A DNA stretch of 50,631 nucleotides from Candidatus Eiseniibacteriota bacterium (GCA_029569475.1 JAKQSZ010000024.1:1-50631), one strand, 5' to 3'; positions 15,712-24,887 are shown, counted from the stretch's first letter. Notes: generated from the sequence alone by a model not told the origin. Made by a program: numbers and translations.

Positions 15712-16959
15712 ATGTCGGTTGGTGGCGCAATGATGGTCGCGATCCTGGTCGCGGCGGCCTGGGGCGGCTGCGGCGGGCGGCAGGCTCTGCCCGGCGAGAC
15801 AGCTGGCCCGGGCGGCGGCGAGCGGGCGGCGGCCCCCGGGCAAGGCACGATATCCGATGGCCGGACATCCGAGGGCCGGTCCCTGGCCGAGGCGGATCAC
15901 GGGGGCGCGCCGGATGGCGGGCGCGGGGCGGCCGAGGGAGTCTCGCACTCCGGGGCCCCGGGCGGGTTCTGGTCGGGGATGCCGGTGGACTCATTGATCC
16001 GGCCGGGGGAAAAGCACTTCCGCCGTCTCTACCAACTCACCAATGGCGGCGAGAACGCCGAAGCCTATTTCTCCTGGGATGGGAAGGACCTCATCCTCCA
16101 GGCCACCGTCCGTGACGCCGAGTGCGATCAGATCTACACGATCCCGGCGACGGGCGGAGCGCTGCGGCTGGTCAGCACGGGCACGGGACGCTGCACCTGC
16201 TCGTACTTCATGCCCGGCGATCGGGAGATCATCTTTTCGAGCACACACCTGGCCGGACCGGCCTGCCCCCCAAAGCCCGACTTCTCCCAGGGCTACGTGT
16301 GGGCCCTCTATGACAGCTACGACGTCTTCATCGCGCGGCGCGATGGCTCGGGCCTGCGGCGTCTGACCGAGACTCCCGGCTACGACGCAGAAGCCACCGC
16401 CGGTCCCGACGGCACGATCATCTTCACGTCGGACCGGGACGGGGATCTCGAGCTCTACTCGATGAAGCCCGACGGCAGCAACGTGAAGCGCCTGACCCAC
16501 GAGCCGGGCTACGACGGGGGCGCCTTTTTCTCCGCCGATGGCCGCCGCATCTGCTACCGCGCCTCGCGCCCCGCCCCCGGGGCTGAGCTCGAGGACTACC
16601 AGCGGCTGCTCTCCCTGGGGTTGATCCGGCCCAGCCGGCTGGACATCTACATCATGGATGCCGACGGCGGGAACAAGATCCGCCTGACCGAGTGGGACGC
16701 CGCCAGTTTCTGTCCCTTCTTCCACCCCAGCGGCGACAAGGTGATCTTCACCTCCAACGTGCACGATCCCGCGGGGCGCAACTTCGATCTCTATCTGGTC
16801 GACATCGCCACCCGGAAAACCGAGCGGATCTCCACGGAAGAGACCTTCGATGGGTTCCCGATGTTCTCTCCCGACGGCAAGCGCCTGGTCTTTGCCAGCA
16901 ACCGCAGTGCGGAGCGGCCGGGGGAGACGAACGTCTTCATGGCGGAGTGGGTGGACTGA
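15712..16959 (+). CDS. Exported TolB-like beta-propeller protein (possible lipoprotein)
   Basis: Exported protein (415 aa) with WD40-like/TolB PD40 repeats. A hydrophobic leader (1-16) ends in WGGC, an atypical lipobox lacking the usual Leu/Val at -3, so lipidation is uncertain. A Gly/Ala-rich linker of about 80 residues follows, then propeller blades with the diagnostic SxDGKxLxF pattern: YFSWDGKDLILQA, TIIFTSDRDGDLELYSM, FFSADGRRICYRA, FHPSGDKVIFTSN and FSPDGKRLVFASNR. Several extra cysteines in the blades could form disulfides. AAGGAGG five bases before the ATG at 15712 supports this start; an ATG at 15709 is closer. The glycosyltransferase follows after 147 bp on the same strand. The function is unknown, perhaps binding a periplasmic partner. 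Confidence 0.85.
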   Translation: MSVGGAMMVAILVAAAWGGCGGRQALPGETAGPGGGERAAAPGQGTISDGRTSEGRSLAEADHGGAPDGGRGAAEGVSHSGAPGGFWSGMPVDSLIRPGEKHFRRLYQLTNGGENAEAYFSWDGKDLILQATVRDAECDQIYTIPATGGALRLVSTGTGRCTCSYFMPGDREIIFSSTHLAGPACPPKPDFSQGYVWALYDSYDVFIARRDGSGLRRLTETPGYDAEATAGPDGTIIFTSDRDGDLELYSMKPDGSNVKRLTHEPGYDGGAFFSADGRRICYRASRPAPGAELEDYQRLLSLGLIRPSRLDIYIMDADGGNKIRLTEWDAASFCPFFHPSGDKVIFTSNVHDPAGRNFDLYLVDIATRKTERISTEETFDGFPMFSPDGKRLVFASNRSAERPGETNVFMAEWVD

Positions 16960-17106
16960 CCCGCCCTCCGGTCCATGGCCGCTGAATCGACACCGGGCGA
17001 CAGAAGACTCCAGCGGAGCGTCCCGGATCCAGCCGCGACCGCTCCGCCACGGGGTTCGCGCCTGACCCGCGGAGCTTCTGCGGACCGCGGAGACGAGGCA
17101 GGCCGG

Positions 17107-18885
17107 ATGGACCGGACCTCCAGGACCTTCGGGACCTCCCGGACCTCCCGGATCTCCCGGACTTCCCGGGTCTCCCGGATCTCCGGGATCTCCCGGATCT
17201 CCCGGATCTCCGGGATTTCCGGAATCTCCGGGGTTTCCGAAATCTCCGGGATCTACCGGATCTCGTGGATCGCCGCCCTGCTCGCGGCCGCTCTCGGGAT
17301 CGTCCTCACCCTCGATCCCCGCCTCTACATCAACGGCGACAACGTCGACTACATGTTCATGGCCCGCGCGATCCGCGCGGGCGACCTCTGGCCTTCCGAG
17401 CGTTTCCCGCCGCTCTTCCCCATGCTGCTGGCACCGGTGCAGGCGGTCTTCGGAATGGCGTTGCAGCCACAGAAGATCCTGGTCCTCCTCCTCGGCCTTG
17501 GTTCGGTCGTCTTGCTTGGACGCGTCGTCGCCCGGCGCGTTGCCGGATGCCGGGGGGCCTGGATCTTTCTGGCGGCGGCTCTCTCGATCCCCTTCGTCGA
17601 GTACAGCCACTACGTCATGAGCGAGGTGCCCTTCTTCTTCTTCGCCCTCGGGGCGATCGATCTGTGCGATCGAGTTCTCCGACGGCCGCCGGAGAATGGC
17701 GCCCCCAGCCTGTCGCAGTTCCTGCGCCGCGATGCGCTGCGCGGCCAGCCCGCGCTTTGGGGACTGGCCGCCTGGATCGCCGCGGCCTTCTACACGCGTT
17801 CGGCCGGCGTGACGCTGCTGGCCGCCGTGCCCCTCTCTCTGCTGCTCAGCGGTCGTCGCCGGCCGGCGGCCGCGGTCGCGTTACGGGCCGCCGTCCTGGC
17901 GCTGCCCTGGCTGATCCACTCCCTCCTCGACCGCGGCGGGGGCGCGTACTTCACGCAACTCCTGCAGGTCAATCCCTACTACCCGGAGTTCGGGTTCCTT
18001 ACACCGGAACGTCTGTTCAATCGGGTCAGGGAGAATGCTCTGTATTATTTCATCCAGCAGGTCCCCGTCACCGTCATGCCCGCCGCGTACCGCTCGACCT
18101 ACTCGGAGTTCGATGCGGCGAGGTACTTCTATCCCTGGTGGATGTCGGCCGTGCTGCTGCTCCCTCTGGCGGCGGGCTTGTGGAGTGCCGTGAGGAAGGG
18201 CGACGCCGGTGGGCTCTACGTGACGGCCACGCTCGTTCTGTGCTGCCTCTGGCCGCTCATCTGGGCCGGTAGCAGGTTCCTCGTTCCGGTGGCGCCGCTG
18301 CTGGTGCTCTATTGGTTCCTGGGCGTAACTGGAGCCTCGCAGACCGTTGGCGCCCCTGCTCCGCCATCGGCCGGAGCGCGCGCGCCGGGACCCGGGAAGA
18401 GCCGGGGGCACTCCCTGGCGCGTGCCACGCAGTGGGCGGTCCTGGTGGTTCTTGCCTTTCTCGCCGTGCGCAACCTGGTCTTCTACAAGCAGGAGACAGC
18501 CGCCTATCCGCCGGAGTGGCGGAAGTACTTCCAGGTGCTGGAGTGGATCGGCGCCAACACGCCGCCGGAGGCGGTGGTGGTGGACCGCAAGCCGGGCTTC
18601 GTCGAGTTCGTCGCCGGGCGCCGGGCCGTCTCGTTCCCGCGCGAGAAGGACCCTGACAGGATGCTGGATAGCTTCCGTCGCCACGGCGCCACGCACGTCG
18701 TGCTTTCCTCCCTCCCTTACGACGATATCGGGCGCTACCTCGATCCGGCCATCGAGCAGCGGCTCGCTTACTTCACCCCGCTGTTCGCGCTCAAGGATCC
18801 GACAACCTACGTGCTGGCCTTTCACCCGCAGCCGCTTCGTCCGGAGCCACCTCGTCCTCCAGCGCCCTCCTCGCCAGGTCCGTGA
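17107..18885 (+). CDS. Polytopic membrane glycosyltransferase (PMT/ArnT-like), with repeat-encoded N terminus
   Basis: Integral membrane protein (592 aa) of the GT-C fold, which transfers sugars from a polyprenyl-phosphate donor. About nine to eleven hydrophobic segments are visible (for example ISWIAALLAAALGIVLTL). The first loop carries the acidic motif INGDNVDYMFMARAI, the site where GT-C enzymes hold their catalytic Asp, followed by RFPPLFPMLLAPVQA. The cytoplasmic N terminus, before the first membrane segment, is encoded by a 9-bp minisatellite giving Ser-Arg-Ile/Thr and Ser-Gly-Ile triplets. I chose ATG 17107; an ATG at 16975 would add 44 unstructured residues. The 3' end overlaps the convergent M14 gene by 95 bp. 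Acceptor and sugar are unknown. Confidence 0.82.
   Translation: MDRTSRTFGTSRTSRISRTSRVSRISGISRISRISGISGISGVSEISGIYRISWIAALLAAALGIVLTLDPRLYINGDNVDYMFMARAIRAGDLWPSERFPPLFPMLLAPVQAVFGMALQPQKILVLLLGLGSVVLLGRVVARRVAGCRGAWIFLAAALSIPFVEYSHYVMSEVPFFFFALGAIDLCDRVLRRPPENGAPSLSQFLRRDALRGQPALWGLAAWIAAAFYTRSAGVTLLAAVPLSLLLSGRRRPAAAVALRAAVLALPWLIHSLLDRGGGAYFTQLLQVNPYYPEFGFLTPERLFNRVRENALYYFIQQVPVTVMPAAYRSTYSEFDAARYFYPWWMSAVLLLPLAAGLWSAVRKGDAGGLYVTATLVLCCLWPLIWAGSRFLVPVAPLLVLYWFLGVTGASQTVGAPAPPSAGARAPGPGKSRGHSLARATQWAVLVVLAFLAVRNLVFYKQETAAYPPEWRKYFQVLEWIGANTPPEAVVVDRKPGFVEFVAGRRAVSFPREKDPDRMLDSFRRHGATHVVLSSLPYDDIGRYLDPAIEQRLAYFTPLFALKDPTTYVLAFHPQPLRPEPPRPPAPSSPGP
17114..17268. repeat. 9-bp minisatellite inside the glycosyltransferase gene
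   Basis: About 17 imperfect copies of a CTCCCGGAT/CTCCGGGAT unit are in frame with the gene, encoding S-R-I, S-R-T and S-G-I triplets. The antisense strand would read as collagen-like Gly-Asp-Pro triplets. The unit length is a multiple of three, so copy-number change keeps the frame. Confidence 0.9.
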
Positions 18886-20053
18886 GGAAGGCGACCAGCT
18901 CGCCGGCGACGGCCGCGGGATCGGGAGGGTTGAAGAGCGTGAATGGATCCAGAAAGGGCGGTCGCGGGCCAGCACCGGAGCCCCGGCCCCATCGTCCGAA
19001 ACTCGAACGGCCGATCTCCAAGAGATAGGCGGGGCTCCCCGTGAGGGCCTCGAGGGTGTCGATCTCCGTACCGTGGGCGCGAAACCACGATGCCCAGCGA
19101 GCGAGCGGGGCGGTCCGGTAACCAGGCGGAGCCAGACGCAGGGCGGCACTCGCGTGCGCCTCGGTCCGGCGTAGGGGAGTGACGGAACCGGTCGAAGGGG
19201 GATAGAAAAGCCAGCGCCCGAAGCTGTGCAGGGAGATGGAACACGAGGTCATCTCGCGGCGCGCATAGGCCGCGACGGCGGCCGTCTCCGGTTCGCTCAG
19301 CGCATGAGGGCCGGGCCTGTACAAGGGCCAGAAGCGGAGCCAGCCCGGACGGGGGCGCCAGTTCACGGGGAAGTTGCGGTTCAGGTCGACCCCGTGAAGG
19401 TTGCCCCGCACCCATCGCGGGCGAAGCCGGCGACGCGCCTCATCGACGCGGCGGAATCCATCGGGGTTGGCAACCGGGATGGAGCGGATCCTCGTGCCGG
19501 CCGGGATCGCCGGCGCCTCCACGGGCCATTCCTCTCCGTCCATCCTCGAGGACAGCAGCCAATGTTCCAGGAGCGCGAGGTGGGTCTCGAGCCCGATCCA
19601 CTCCATCGGGTGAAGGAGCGAGATCAACAGAAGGCCTCCGCTGGAATCGCTGCGGACCATCGCACCCTCGCGCGCGTCTGGATCCGCGCGGCCTGCCGGT
19701 GCCTGGCGGGCGCCTGGATCCCTGCGGCTGGCTGGTCTCTCGCGGGCGTCTGGCCGCTCGCGGCCGGCTGGTCTCTCGGGAGCGTCTGGCTCCTGGCGGC
19801 CGGCTGATCCCTCGCCGCCGACCGGCCCCGCGCGAACGACGGGCGCCGCACGGCCAGTGAGCCGCCCGCCAAGCGTCCACTCGTAAGCCTCGATGGGCAG
19901 TCCGCCGACACTCTGGCCGATGACAACGCGGGTGCCATGCGCACGGGACAGCAGGCGGTCGAGGCGCGATCGGAGCGCGCCGGGCCCGGTGTACGAAGGC
20001 CCCGCAACCTGCGCGCGGGCCGAGGAGGGCGGAACACCTTGCGCCTCCGTCAT
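18791..20053 (-). CDS. M14-family carboxypeptidase, no signal peptide
   Basis: Metallocarboxypeptidase-like protein (420 aa). All M14 active-site elements are present: His148 and Glu151 in HPME, the VANPDGF and GVDLNRNFPVNW motifs, zinc His276 in SLHSF and catalytic Glu346 in LLEIG. The short catalytic domain and lack of a signal peptide resemble the intracellular murein-peptide amidase group (MpaA-like), so cleavage of a cell-wall peptide is possible but unproven. Residues 83-130 are four tandem copies of a 12-residue Arg/Pro/Asp-rich repeat placed between the first strand and the HxxE motif, a position expected to be a surface loop. ATG 20053 overlaps the epimerase stop (ATGA), so it is translated in the phr-epimerase operon. 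The 3' end overlaps the convergent glycosyltransferase gene by 95 bp. Confidence 0.85.
   Translation of the reverse strand: MTEAQGVPPSSARAQVAGPSYTGPGALRSRLDRLLSRAHGTRVVIGQSVGGLPIEAYEWTLGGRLTGRAAPVVRAGPVGGEGSAGRQEPDAPERPAGRERPDARERPASRRDPGARQAPAGRADPDAREGAMVRSDSSGGLLLISLLHPMEWIGLETHLALLEHWLLSSRMDGEEWPVEAPAIPAGTRIRSIPVANPDGFRRVDEARRRLRPRWVRGNLHGVDLNRNFPVNWRPRPGWLRFWPLYRPGPHALSEPETAAVAAYARREMTSCSISLHSFGRWLFYPPSTGSVTPLRRTEAHASAALRLAPPGYRTAPLARWASWFRAHGTEIDTLEALTGSPAYLLEIGRSSFGRWGRGSGAGPRPPFLDPFTLFNPPDPAAVAGELVAFLTDLARRALEDEVAPDEAAAGERPARRLSDP
19664..19807. repeat. 36-bp intragenic tandem repeat, 4 copies
   Basis: Four in-frame units encode 12-residue repeats of the form PAGRERPDARER within the M14 gene (residues 83-130). 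The copies have diverged, so this is an established array. Confidence 0.8.
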
Positions 20054-20949
20054 GACCCTTGCAGCATGGACCGCAGGGCGAGCTCGATCTCGCTCTGCCG
20101 GAAGTGGTAGCCGGTCCGCAGAAGCGCCTCCGGTTCGGCTCGGGCGCTGGCGAGCAGGCTCTCCCGAGCCATCTCTCCGAGGACCACTTCCAGCAGCGCC
20201 GCCGGCAGGCTCCAGGGCGCGGGGCGTCGCAGCGTCCGGGCGAGCGCGGCGGTGAACTCCCGGTTGGTGACCGGGTGGGGGGCTGTGGCATTGACGGGGC
20301 CGCTCAGGCGCCCGGGGGTGAGGAGAGCCTCGAAGACATCCAGCACATCGGGGAGCGTGATCCAACTCATGTGTTGCCGACCATCTCCCAGGCGTGCTCC
20401 CAGGCCGGCGCGGAAGAGGGGAAGGAGGCGCGCCAGTGCACCGCCGCCGGGATCCAGCACCAGGCCCAGGCGCACGTGGACGACACGGATCGAGGCATGC
20501 GCGGCCGGCCGCGCCGCTTCCTCCCAATCCTTGACCACCCCGGCCAGGAAACCCTCCCCCACGGGGCTCTTCTCGGTCAGCCGCTCGGAACCGCGATCGC
20601 CGTAGTAGCCGATAGCCGAAGCGCACAGCAGAGCCTCCGGCGGCCGGCGCAGGCATGCCAGAGTCCCGGCCAGCAGGCTTGTGCCACCGATTCGGCTCTG
20701 CCGGATGTCCCGCTTCACGGTCCGGCTCCAACGTGTGCCGACGTTGCGGCCGGCGAGGTGGATGACCGCGTCGAAGCCTTCGATCGACTCCGGCTCCAAC
20801 AGGCCGCGGTCAGGATCCCAGGGGATTCCGCTAGCCGCTCGCCCCGAGGCAGGGCGAACCAGCCGTTGGATGTCGTGGCCGGAGCGTTGCAGGCGTTCCG
20901 CCAGACGGCTGCCGATGAAGCCGCTCGCCCCGCTCAGGAGGATTCTCAC
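20050..20949 (-). CDS. TIGR01777-family NAD(P)-dependent epimerase (SDR39U1-like)
   Basis: Extended short-chain dehydrogenase (299 aa). The nucleotide-binding loop GASGFIGSRLAERL is at the N terminus, and the active-site Tyr is in the SAIGYYGDRG motif typical of this family. The C terminus carries the domain of unknown function found in TIGR01777 proteins (AALLEVVLGEMARESLL). The substrate is unknown for the whole family; E. coli YfcH is a member. The start is GTG 20949, overlapping the photolyase stop by four bases (GTGA), with AGGCGG six bases upstream. The next gene overlaps its stop by four bases in turn, so the three are one translational unit. Confidence 0.9.
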   Translation of the reverse strand: MRILLSGASGFIGSRLAERLQRSGHDIQRLVRPASGRAASGIPWDPDRGLLEPESIEGFDAVIHLAGRNVGTRWSRTVKRDIRQSRIGGTSLLAGTLACLRRPPEALLCASAIGYYGDRGSERLTEKSPVGEGFLAGVVKDWEEAARPAAHASIRVVHVRLGLVLDPGGGALARLLPLFRAGLGARLGDGRQHMSWITLPDVLDVFEALLTPGRLSGPVNATAPHPVTNREFTAALARTLRRPAPWSLPAALLEVVLGEMARESLLASARAEPEALLRTGYHFRQSEIELALRSMLQGS

Positions 20950-22538
20950 GAACTGCCGCCTTTCGCTGATGCACCGCGCTCGCTCCGGCGTGGCGCCGTT
21001 CGCCAGGAGTTGTAGGCGGCGAGGGCGCGCCCTCTGGCCAGAGCATGGTCGACGATGGGCGCGGGGTATCTCGTGTTCCGGTGATGCTCTGCTTGGCCAG
21101 ATAATGCGCCCGGCGCCCCGGGACTCCTCACCGGGACGGCGCGGAGTTCCGGGATCCACCGCTCGACGTACCGTCCCTCCGGATCGAAACGGCGGCTCTG
21201 CAGGAATGGATTGAAGATCCGGAAGTAGGGAGCGGCATCCGCGCCGCAACCCGCCACCCACTGCCAGCCCAGCGTGTTGTTGGCGAGGTCCGCGTCGACC
21301 AGCGTATCCCAGAACCAGTCAGCCCCGCGGTGCCAGGAGATCAGGAGGTGCTTGACCAGGAACGAAGCGGCCACCATGCGCACGCGGTTGTGCATCCACC
21401 CGGTCGTCCAGAGCTCGCGCATCCCGGCGTCGACGAGCGGAACCCCGGTGCGGCCCCGCTGCCAGGCGGTGAGGGCCGCCTTGTCGCGAATCCAGGGGAA
21501 GCCGGCGAACTCCGGGCGCAGGGGGCGCTCCGGCATGTGCGGGAAGTGGAAGAGAAGATGGTAGGCGAACTCCCTCCAGCCGAGCTGCCGGAGATAGGCC
21601 TCGGCCCCGCCGGCCCGGCGCGCGGCGTGATAGACCTGCCGCGCGCTCAGCTCGCCGTGATGCAGGTACGGCGACAAGCGCGACACGCCGGCGGGCTCGG
21701 GTGTGTCGCGGCGGGACGCATAGTGCGCGATTGGGGCGTCCGGGCGAGCGGCTCGTGATCGCGAAGTCCGGCCGGTGAAGCGGCGCAACGAGGCCATCGC
21801 CGCTTCCTCCCCGGGCTCCCAGGCGGCGCGGATTCCCGCGGTCCAGTCGCTCCGAGGCTGGAGATGGAAGCTCTCGAGCGGCAAGGAGGGCGGCCAACGT
21901 CGCGGCGGCGGCAGCGCCCCGGGCGCATCCGACGGCGTCCCCGGCTCGGGGAGCGAGAGGCAGTGGTTCCAGAAGGGCGTGAACACCTGGAACGGGCGGC
22001 CGGAGCGGCCGAGCACCGACTCCGGCTCGTGCAGCAGGGTGCCGGCGTGCTCGTGCGCATGGATGCCGGCGCCTTCGAGAACACCGCGGATATCGTCCTG
22101 GACAGCCCGGGCCGCCGGCTCGTAACGGCGATGGTAGAAGACATTCCGCGCCCCGCACTCGCGAGCCAACGCGAGCAGAGCGTCACGCGCCGGGCCGCGC
22201 CGCAGCACCAGGCGCGACCCCAACGCGCGCAGGCTGGCGTCCAGTCGCTCGAGGGAATGGTGGAGCCAGACCCGGGACGCCGCCCCCGGGGGCCAGCGTC
22301 CCTCTTCCTCGGGCGACCAGATGTAGACCGGGATGACAGGCTCGCCCCGGGACGCGGCGGCGGTGAGGGCGGCGTGGTCGCGGAGCCGCAGATCCTGGCG
22401 GAACCAGACGATCGATGGCCCGGGGGACGTCCGGCCGAGTGCTGGCGGCCGGCTCCGGGATGCGGGAAGGGAAGACCTCACCGGCTTCGAACCCGGCTCG
22501 GGAGCGCCCTCAACTCCTCGGCCCTCCGTTCGTGCCAC
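20946..22538 (-). CDS. phrB: Deoxyribodipyrimidine photo-lyase
   Basis: FAD-dependent, light-driven repair enzyme for cyclobutane pyrimidine dimers (530 aa). The N-terminal alpha/beta antenna domain begins at SIVWFRQDLRLRDH near residue 42. The FAD domain has the hallmark stretches GVSRLSPYLHHGELSARQV, WREFAYHLLFHFPHMP, GMRELWTTGWMHNRVRM and DADLANNTLGWQW. These mark a class I CPD photolyase rather than a cryptochrome-DASH. The annotated start is a GTG with an Arg/Pro-rich 40-residue extension that lacks a ribosome-binding site, so the true start may lie nearer residue 40. It heads the phr-epimerase-M14 overlapping cluster and lies 181 bp downstream of the MurU-AmgK fusion. Confidence 0.93.
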   Translation of the reverse strand: MARTEGRGVEGAPEPGSKPVRSSLPASRSRPPALGRTSPGPSIVWFRQDLRLRDHAALTAAASRGEPVIPVYIWSPEEEGRWPPGAASRVWLHHSLERLDASLRALGSRLVLRRGPARDALLALARECGARNVFYHRRYEPAARAVQDDIRGVLEGAGIHAHEHAGTLLHEPESVLGRSGRPFQVFTPFWNHCLSLPEPGTPSDAPGALPPPRRWPPSLPLESFHLQPRSDWTAGIRAAWEPGEEAAMASLRRFTGRTSRSRAARPDAPIAHYASRRDTPEPAGVSRLSPYLHHGELSARQVYHAARRAGGAEAYLRQLGWREFAYHLLFHFPHMPERPLRPEFAGFPWIRDKAALTAWQRGRTGVPLVDAGMRELWTTGWMHNRVRMVAASFLVKHLLISWHRGADWFWDTLVDADLANNTLGWQWVAGCGADAAPYFRIFNPFLQSRRFDPEGRYVERWIPELRAVPVRSPGAPGALSGQAEHHRNTRYPAPIVDHALARGRALAAYNSWRTAPRRSERGASAKGGSS

Positions 22539-22719
22539 CCGGCGGGTCTTGCCTGTTCGCGAGCCACTCCTGCTCCTGGTCAGAGGGTCTCCCCTTCCGG
22601 TGGAAGGGTCTCACGGTTTCGCCTCGCCGCCTCCGTGAGCGCGGATCTCATCCCTTGCCTGGGCCGTGCGGGCGATGCGTGGAGTATAAGTGGTGGCGGC
22701 TGGATCAGCAGGCAGGATC

Positions 22720-24834
22720 TCAGCCGGCAGGCGGCGCGGTGGCGGCGCGGATCTGCGCCGCGCCGGCGAGGGCGCGCGCGGTGGCGTGGAGGACCGGGTA
22801 GTCGTTCGCCGTCAGCTCGATCAGGTGATCCAGGGCCGCCGGCAGGTGGGACAGGAACTCCGGCTTGCCCGCCTGCCAGCCGAGATACGCGTAGGCGCCG
22901 AGGGCCTGCATCATGCGTTGGATGGCGCAGGCGCGGAAGCGACCCGGGGAGAGGGCGCCGCCAGCGGCGTCCTGCGCTTCCCCGAAGAGCGTGTGCCGGA
23001 GGTCGGCCGGGAGCATCACGTACGGATCGAAGAGGAGCGAGGCGAGGTCGTACTCGGGGGGGCCTGTTCGCGCTCCCTGGAAGTCGATCACCGCGAGCCC
23101 CGTCGAGGTGACCATGAGATTGCGCGATTGAAAGTCCCGGTGGATGAAGGCGCCCGGGTCATTCCATCCCCGGCAGGACTCCTCGGCAAGCCGGTCGAGC
23201 TCACGGTCGAGCGCATCGCGGTCGACCATCGTGACAGGAACCCGGCCGCCGTTGGTCGCGCCGCCGTCCGGGCGACCGCCCCGCGGGGGGAGGAGGCCCC
23301 GCTCGAAATAGCCGCTTTCGTAGCGTCGTGCGAACGGCGGGTCGTAGGGAAGATTGTGGGTGCGGACCGGATCGAACCCGCCGGGAGTATCGGATCCGCC
23401 GGCGGGGGCAGAGCGCATCGCGGCGCAGGTCGCCAGAGCCTCGCGGTAGAGGGCGAGCATGTTCCCGTCCGATCGACCGGGAACGGGCCGGACGAGGTCG
23501 AAGAGGTGCCGGTCGCCCAGATCCTCGACGAGAAGATAGCCCCGCTCCTCGTCCACCCCGCAAATGGCAGGCACGCGCACGCCGCGGGCGTGCAGCACAC
23601 CGCGCACGTAAACGAAGGTCGCGATCTCCGAGGGAACCTCCGCGCCCTCCCTCCTCGGATAGACGACGGTCTCCTGGCTGGTGGCGCGCCGGTGCATGAC
23701 CAGGATGCGGCTACGTCCGGCCGACGTGACCCGGACGATCCGACGGTTGGAGCCATCTCCGTGCAGGCGAAGGAGGCTCGTGCGCGCCCCCGGTGACGCT
23801 GGTCCGGTGGGCTCGCCTTTCGCCATGCGCCTCTCGCGCCCCGGCTGGCCGGGTTCAGGCGCGGGCCCTTCCGGCCCGGCCGCCTCCGCCAGGCTCGCCA
23901 GGAACGCGCGTACGGGCGTCTCCTCCGCACGCTCCAGCAGACGCAGCGGGATCGACTCCTCGCCGGCCGCGGCGCATCGTTCCCACGCGCCCCGCGCCCG
24001 CGCGCCGGGGCCCAGGATGACGCGGTCGAGGCTGGCGCCGGCTTCGACGACGGCCCCGTTCATCACCACGCTCTCGTGGATCACCGCCCCTGGGGAGACC
24101 CGCGCTTCCGGCTCGACGAGGGCGAAACCCGCGCCCATGGTCGCCCGCAGCAGTTCGAGGTAGGCCTCCGGGCTGCCGGATTCCAGGAACTCCGGCCGGT
24201 CCGCCGAGGTGAAGGCGAGCCGTCCCTCGTCCAACCAGGCGCGGAACTCGGGCACGATGTCGAGGAACCCGCCGCCGGCACGGGTGCGCAGGCGGGCGAT
24301 GGCTTCGGCCGAAAGGAGGTAGATGCCCGTAAACGCCCAGAGCGCGGGATCGCTGGGGTCCGCCCAGGGGAGGATCGCGGTGACGCGTGCCCGCTCCGCG
24401 CGGATCTGGGCGTGGGCGGCGTCCTTGACGCAGACCAGGGTCGCCAGAGGCTTCCCATCCGCATCCGCTTGCACAAGCAGAGCCTGGCGCAGAGACGGCC
24501 GGAAGAGCAGATCCACGTTGGTGATGACGACGGGATCGGAGTCCAGCCAGGCGGCCGCGCGGGCGATGCCGCCGCCGGTGCCGAGGATGGTTTCCTCGTC
24601 GGAGATCCGGATCTCCGGCAGGCCGGACCGATCGAGACTCCGCAGGGCCTCGTGGATGCGCGAGCCGAGGTGATGGGTGTTGACCACGATGGTGTCGCAG
24701 CCCTGCTCCGCCAGGTAGCGGAGGTTGACCTCGAGAAGCGTGCCCTCCCCGGTGGGCAGCAACGGCTTGGGGATCGCCTGGGTGATCGGGCGCATCCGTG
24801 TGCCGAAGCCTGCCGCCAGAACCATCCCCCGCAC
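22720..24834 (-). CDS. Fused sugar-1-phosphate nucleotidylyltransferase and sugar kinase (MurU-AmgK-like)
   Basis: Bifunctional protein (704 aa). The N-terminal half is a nucleotidyltransferase (LAAGFGTRMRPIT at 6-18, IPKPLLP, ILGTGGGIARA, TNVDLLF) followed by a short beta-helix (ARVSPGAVIHESVVMNGAVV). The C-terminal half is an aminoglycoside-phosphotransferase-type kinase with IHRDFQSRNLM near residue 565 and VIDFQGARTGPPEYDLASLL. In Pseudomonas the separate AmgK phosphorylates MurNAc/GlcNAc at the anomeric carbon and MurU makes UDP-MurNAc, bypassing early murein synthesis. Here both are one polypeptide. The NamZ-type muramidase gene ends 53 bp upstream on the same strand, which supports a cell-wall recycling role. 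GTG 24834 is chosen because AGGAGG lies eight bases upstream. A mannose- or heptose-phosphate pathway remains possible. Confidence 0.85.
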   Translation of the reverse strand: MRGMVLAAGFGTRMRPITQAIPKPLLPTGEGTLLEVNLRYLAEQGCDTIVVNTHHLGSRIHEALRSLDRSGLPEIRISDEETILGTGGGIARAAAWLDSDPVVITNVDLLFRPSLRQALLVQADADGKPLATLVCVKDAAHAQIRAERARVTAILPWADPSDPALWAFTGIYLLSAEAIARLRTRAGGGFLDIVPEFRAWLDEGRLAFTSADRPEFLESGSPEAYLELLRATMGAGFALVEPEARVSPGAVIHESVVMNGAVVEAGASLDRVILGPGARARGAWERCAAAGEESIPLRLLERAEETPVRAFLASLAEAAGPEGPAPEPGQPGRERRMAKGEPTGPASPGARTSLLRLHGDGSNRRIVRVTSAGRSRILVMHRRATSQETVVYPRREGAEVPSEIATFVYVRGVLHARGVRVPAICGVDEERGYLLVEDLGDRHLFDLVRPVPGRSDGNMLALYREALATCAAMRSAPAGGSDTPGGFDPVRTHNLPYDPPFARRYESGYFERGLLPPRGGRPDGGATNGGRVPVTMVDRDALDRELDRLAEESCRGWNDPGAFIHRDFQSRNLMVTSTGLAVIDFQGARTGPPEYDLASLLFDPYVMLPADLRHTLFGEAQDAAGGALSPGRFRACAIQRMMQALGAYAYLGWQAGKPEFLSHLPAALDHLIELTANDYPVLHATARALAGAAQIRAATAPPAG

Positions 24835-24887
24835 GATAGAGCCTCCTCGCGACGTTGCTGCTCGCGGCCAGGGACCCCTGGCCGGGT

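Noticed and set aside
15991..17610. Long minus-strand frame with collagen-like Gly-Asp-Pro triplets
   Set aside because: It is antisense to the TolB-like and glycosyltransferase genes. The Gly-X-Y run is the reverse reading of the 9-bp minisatellite, and the rest has no recognisable domain or start.
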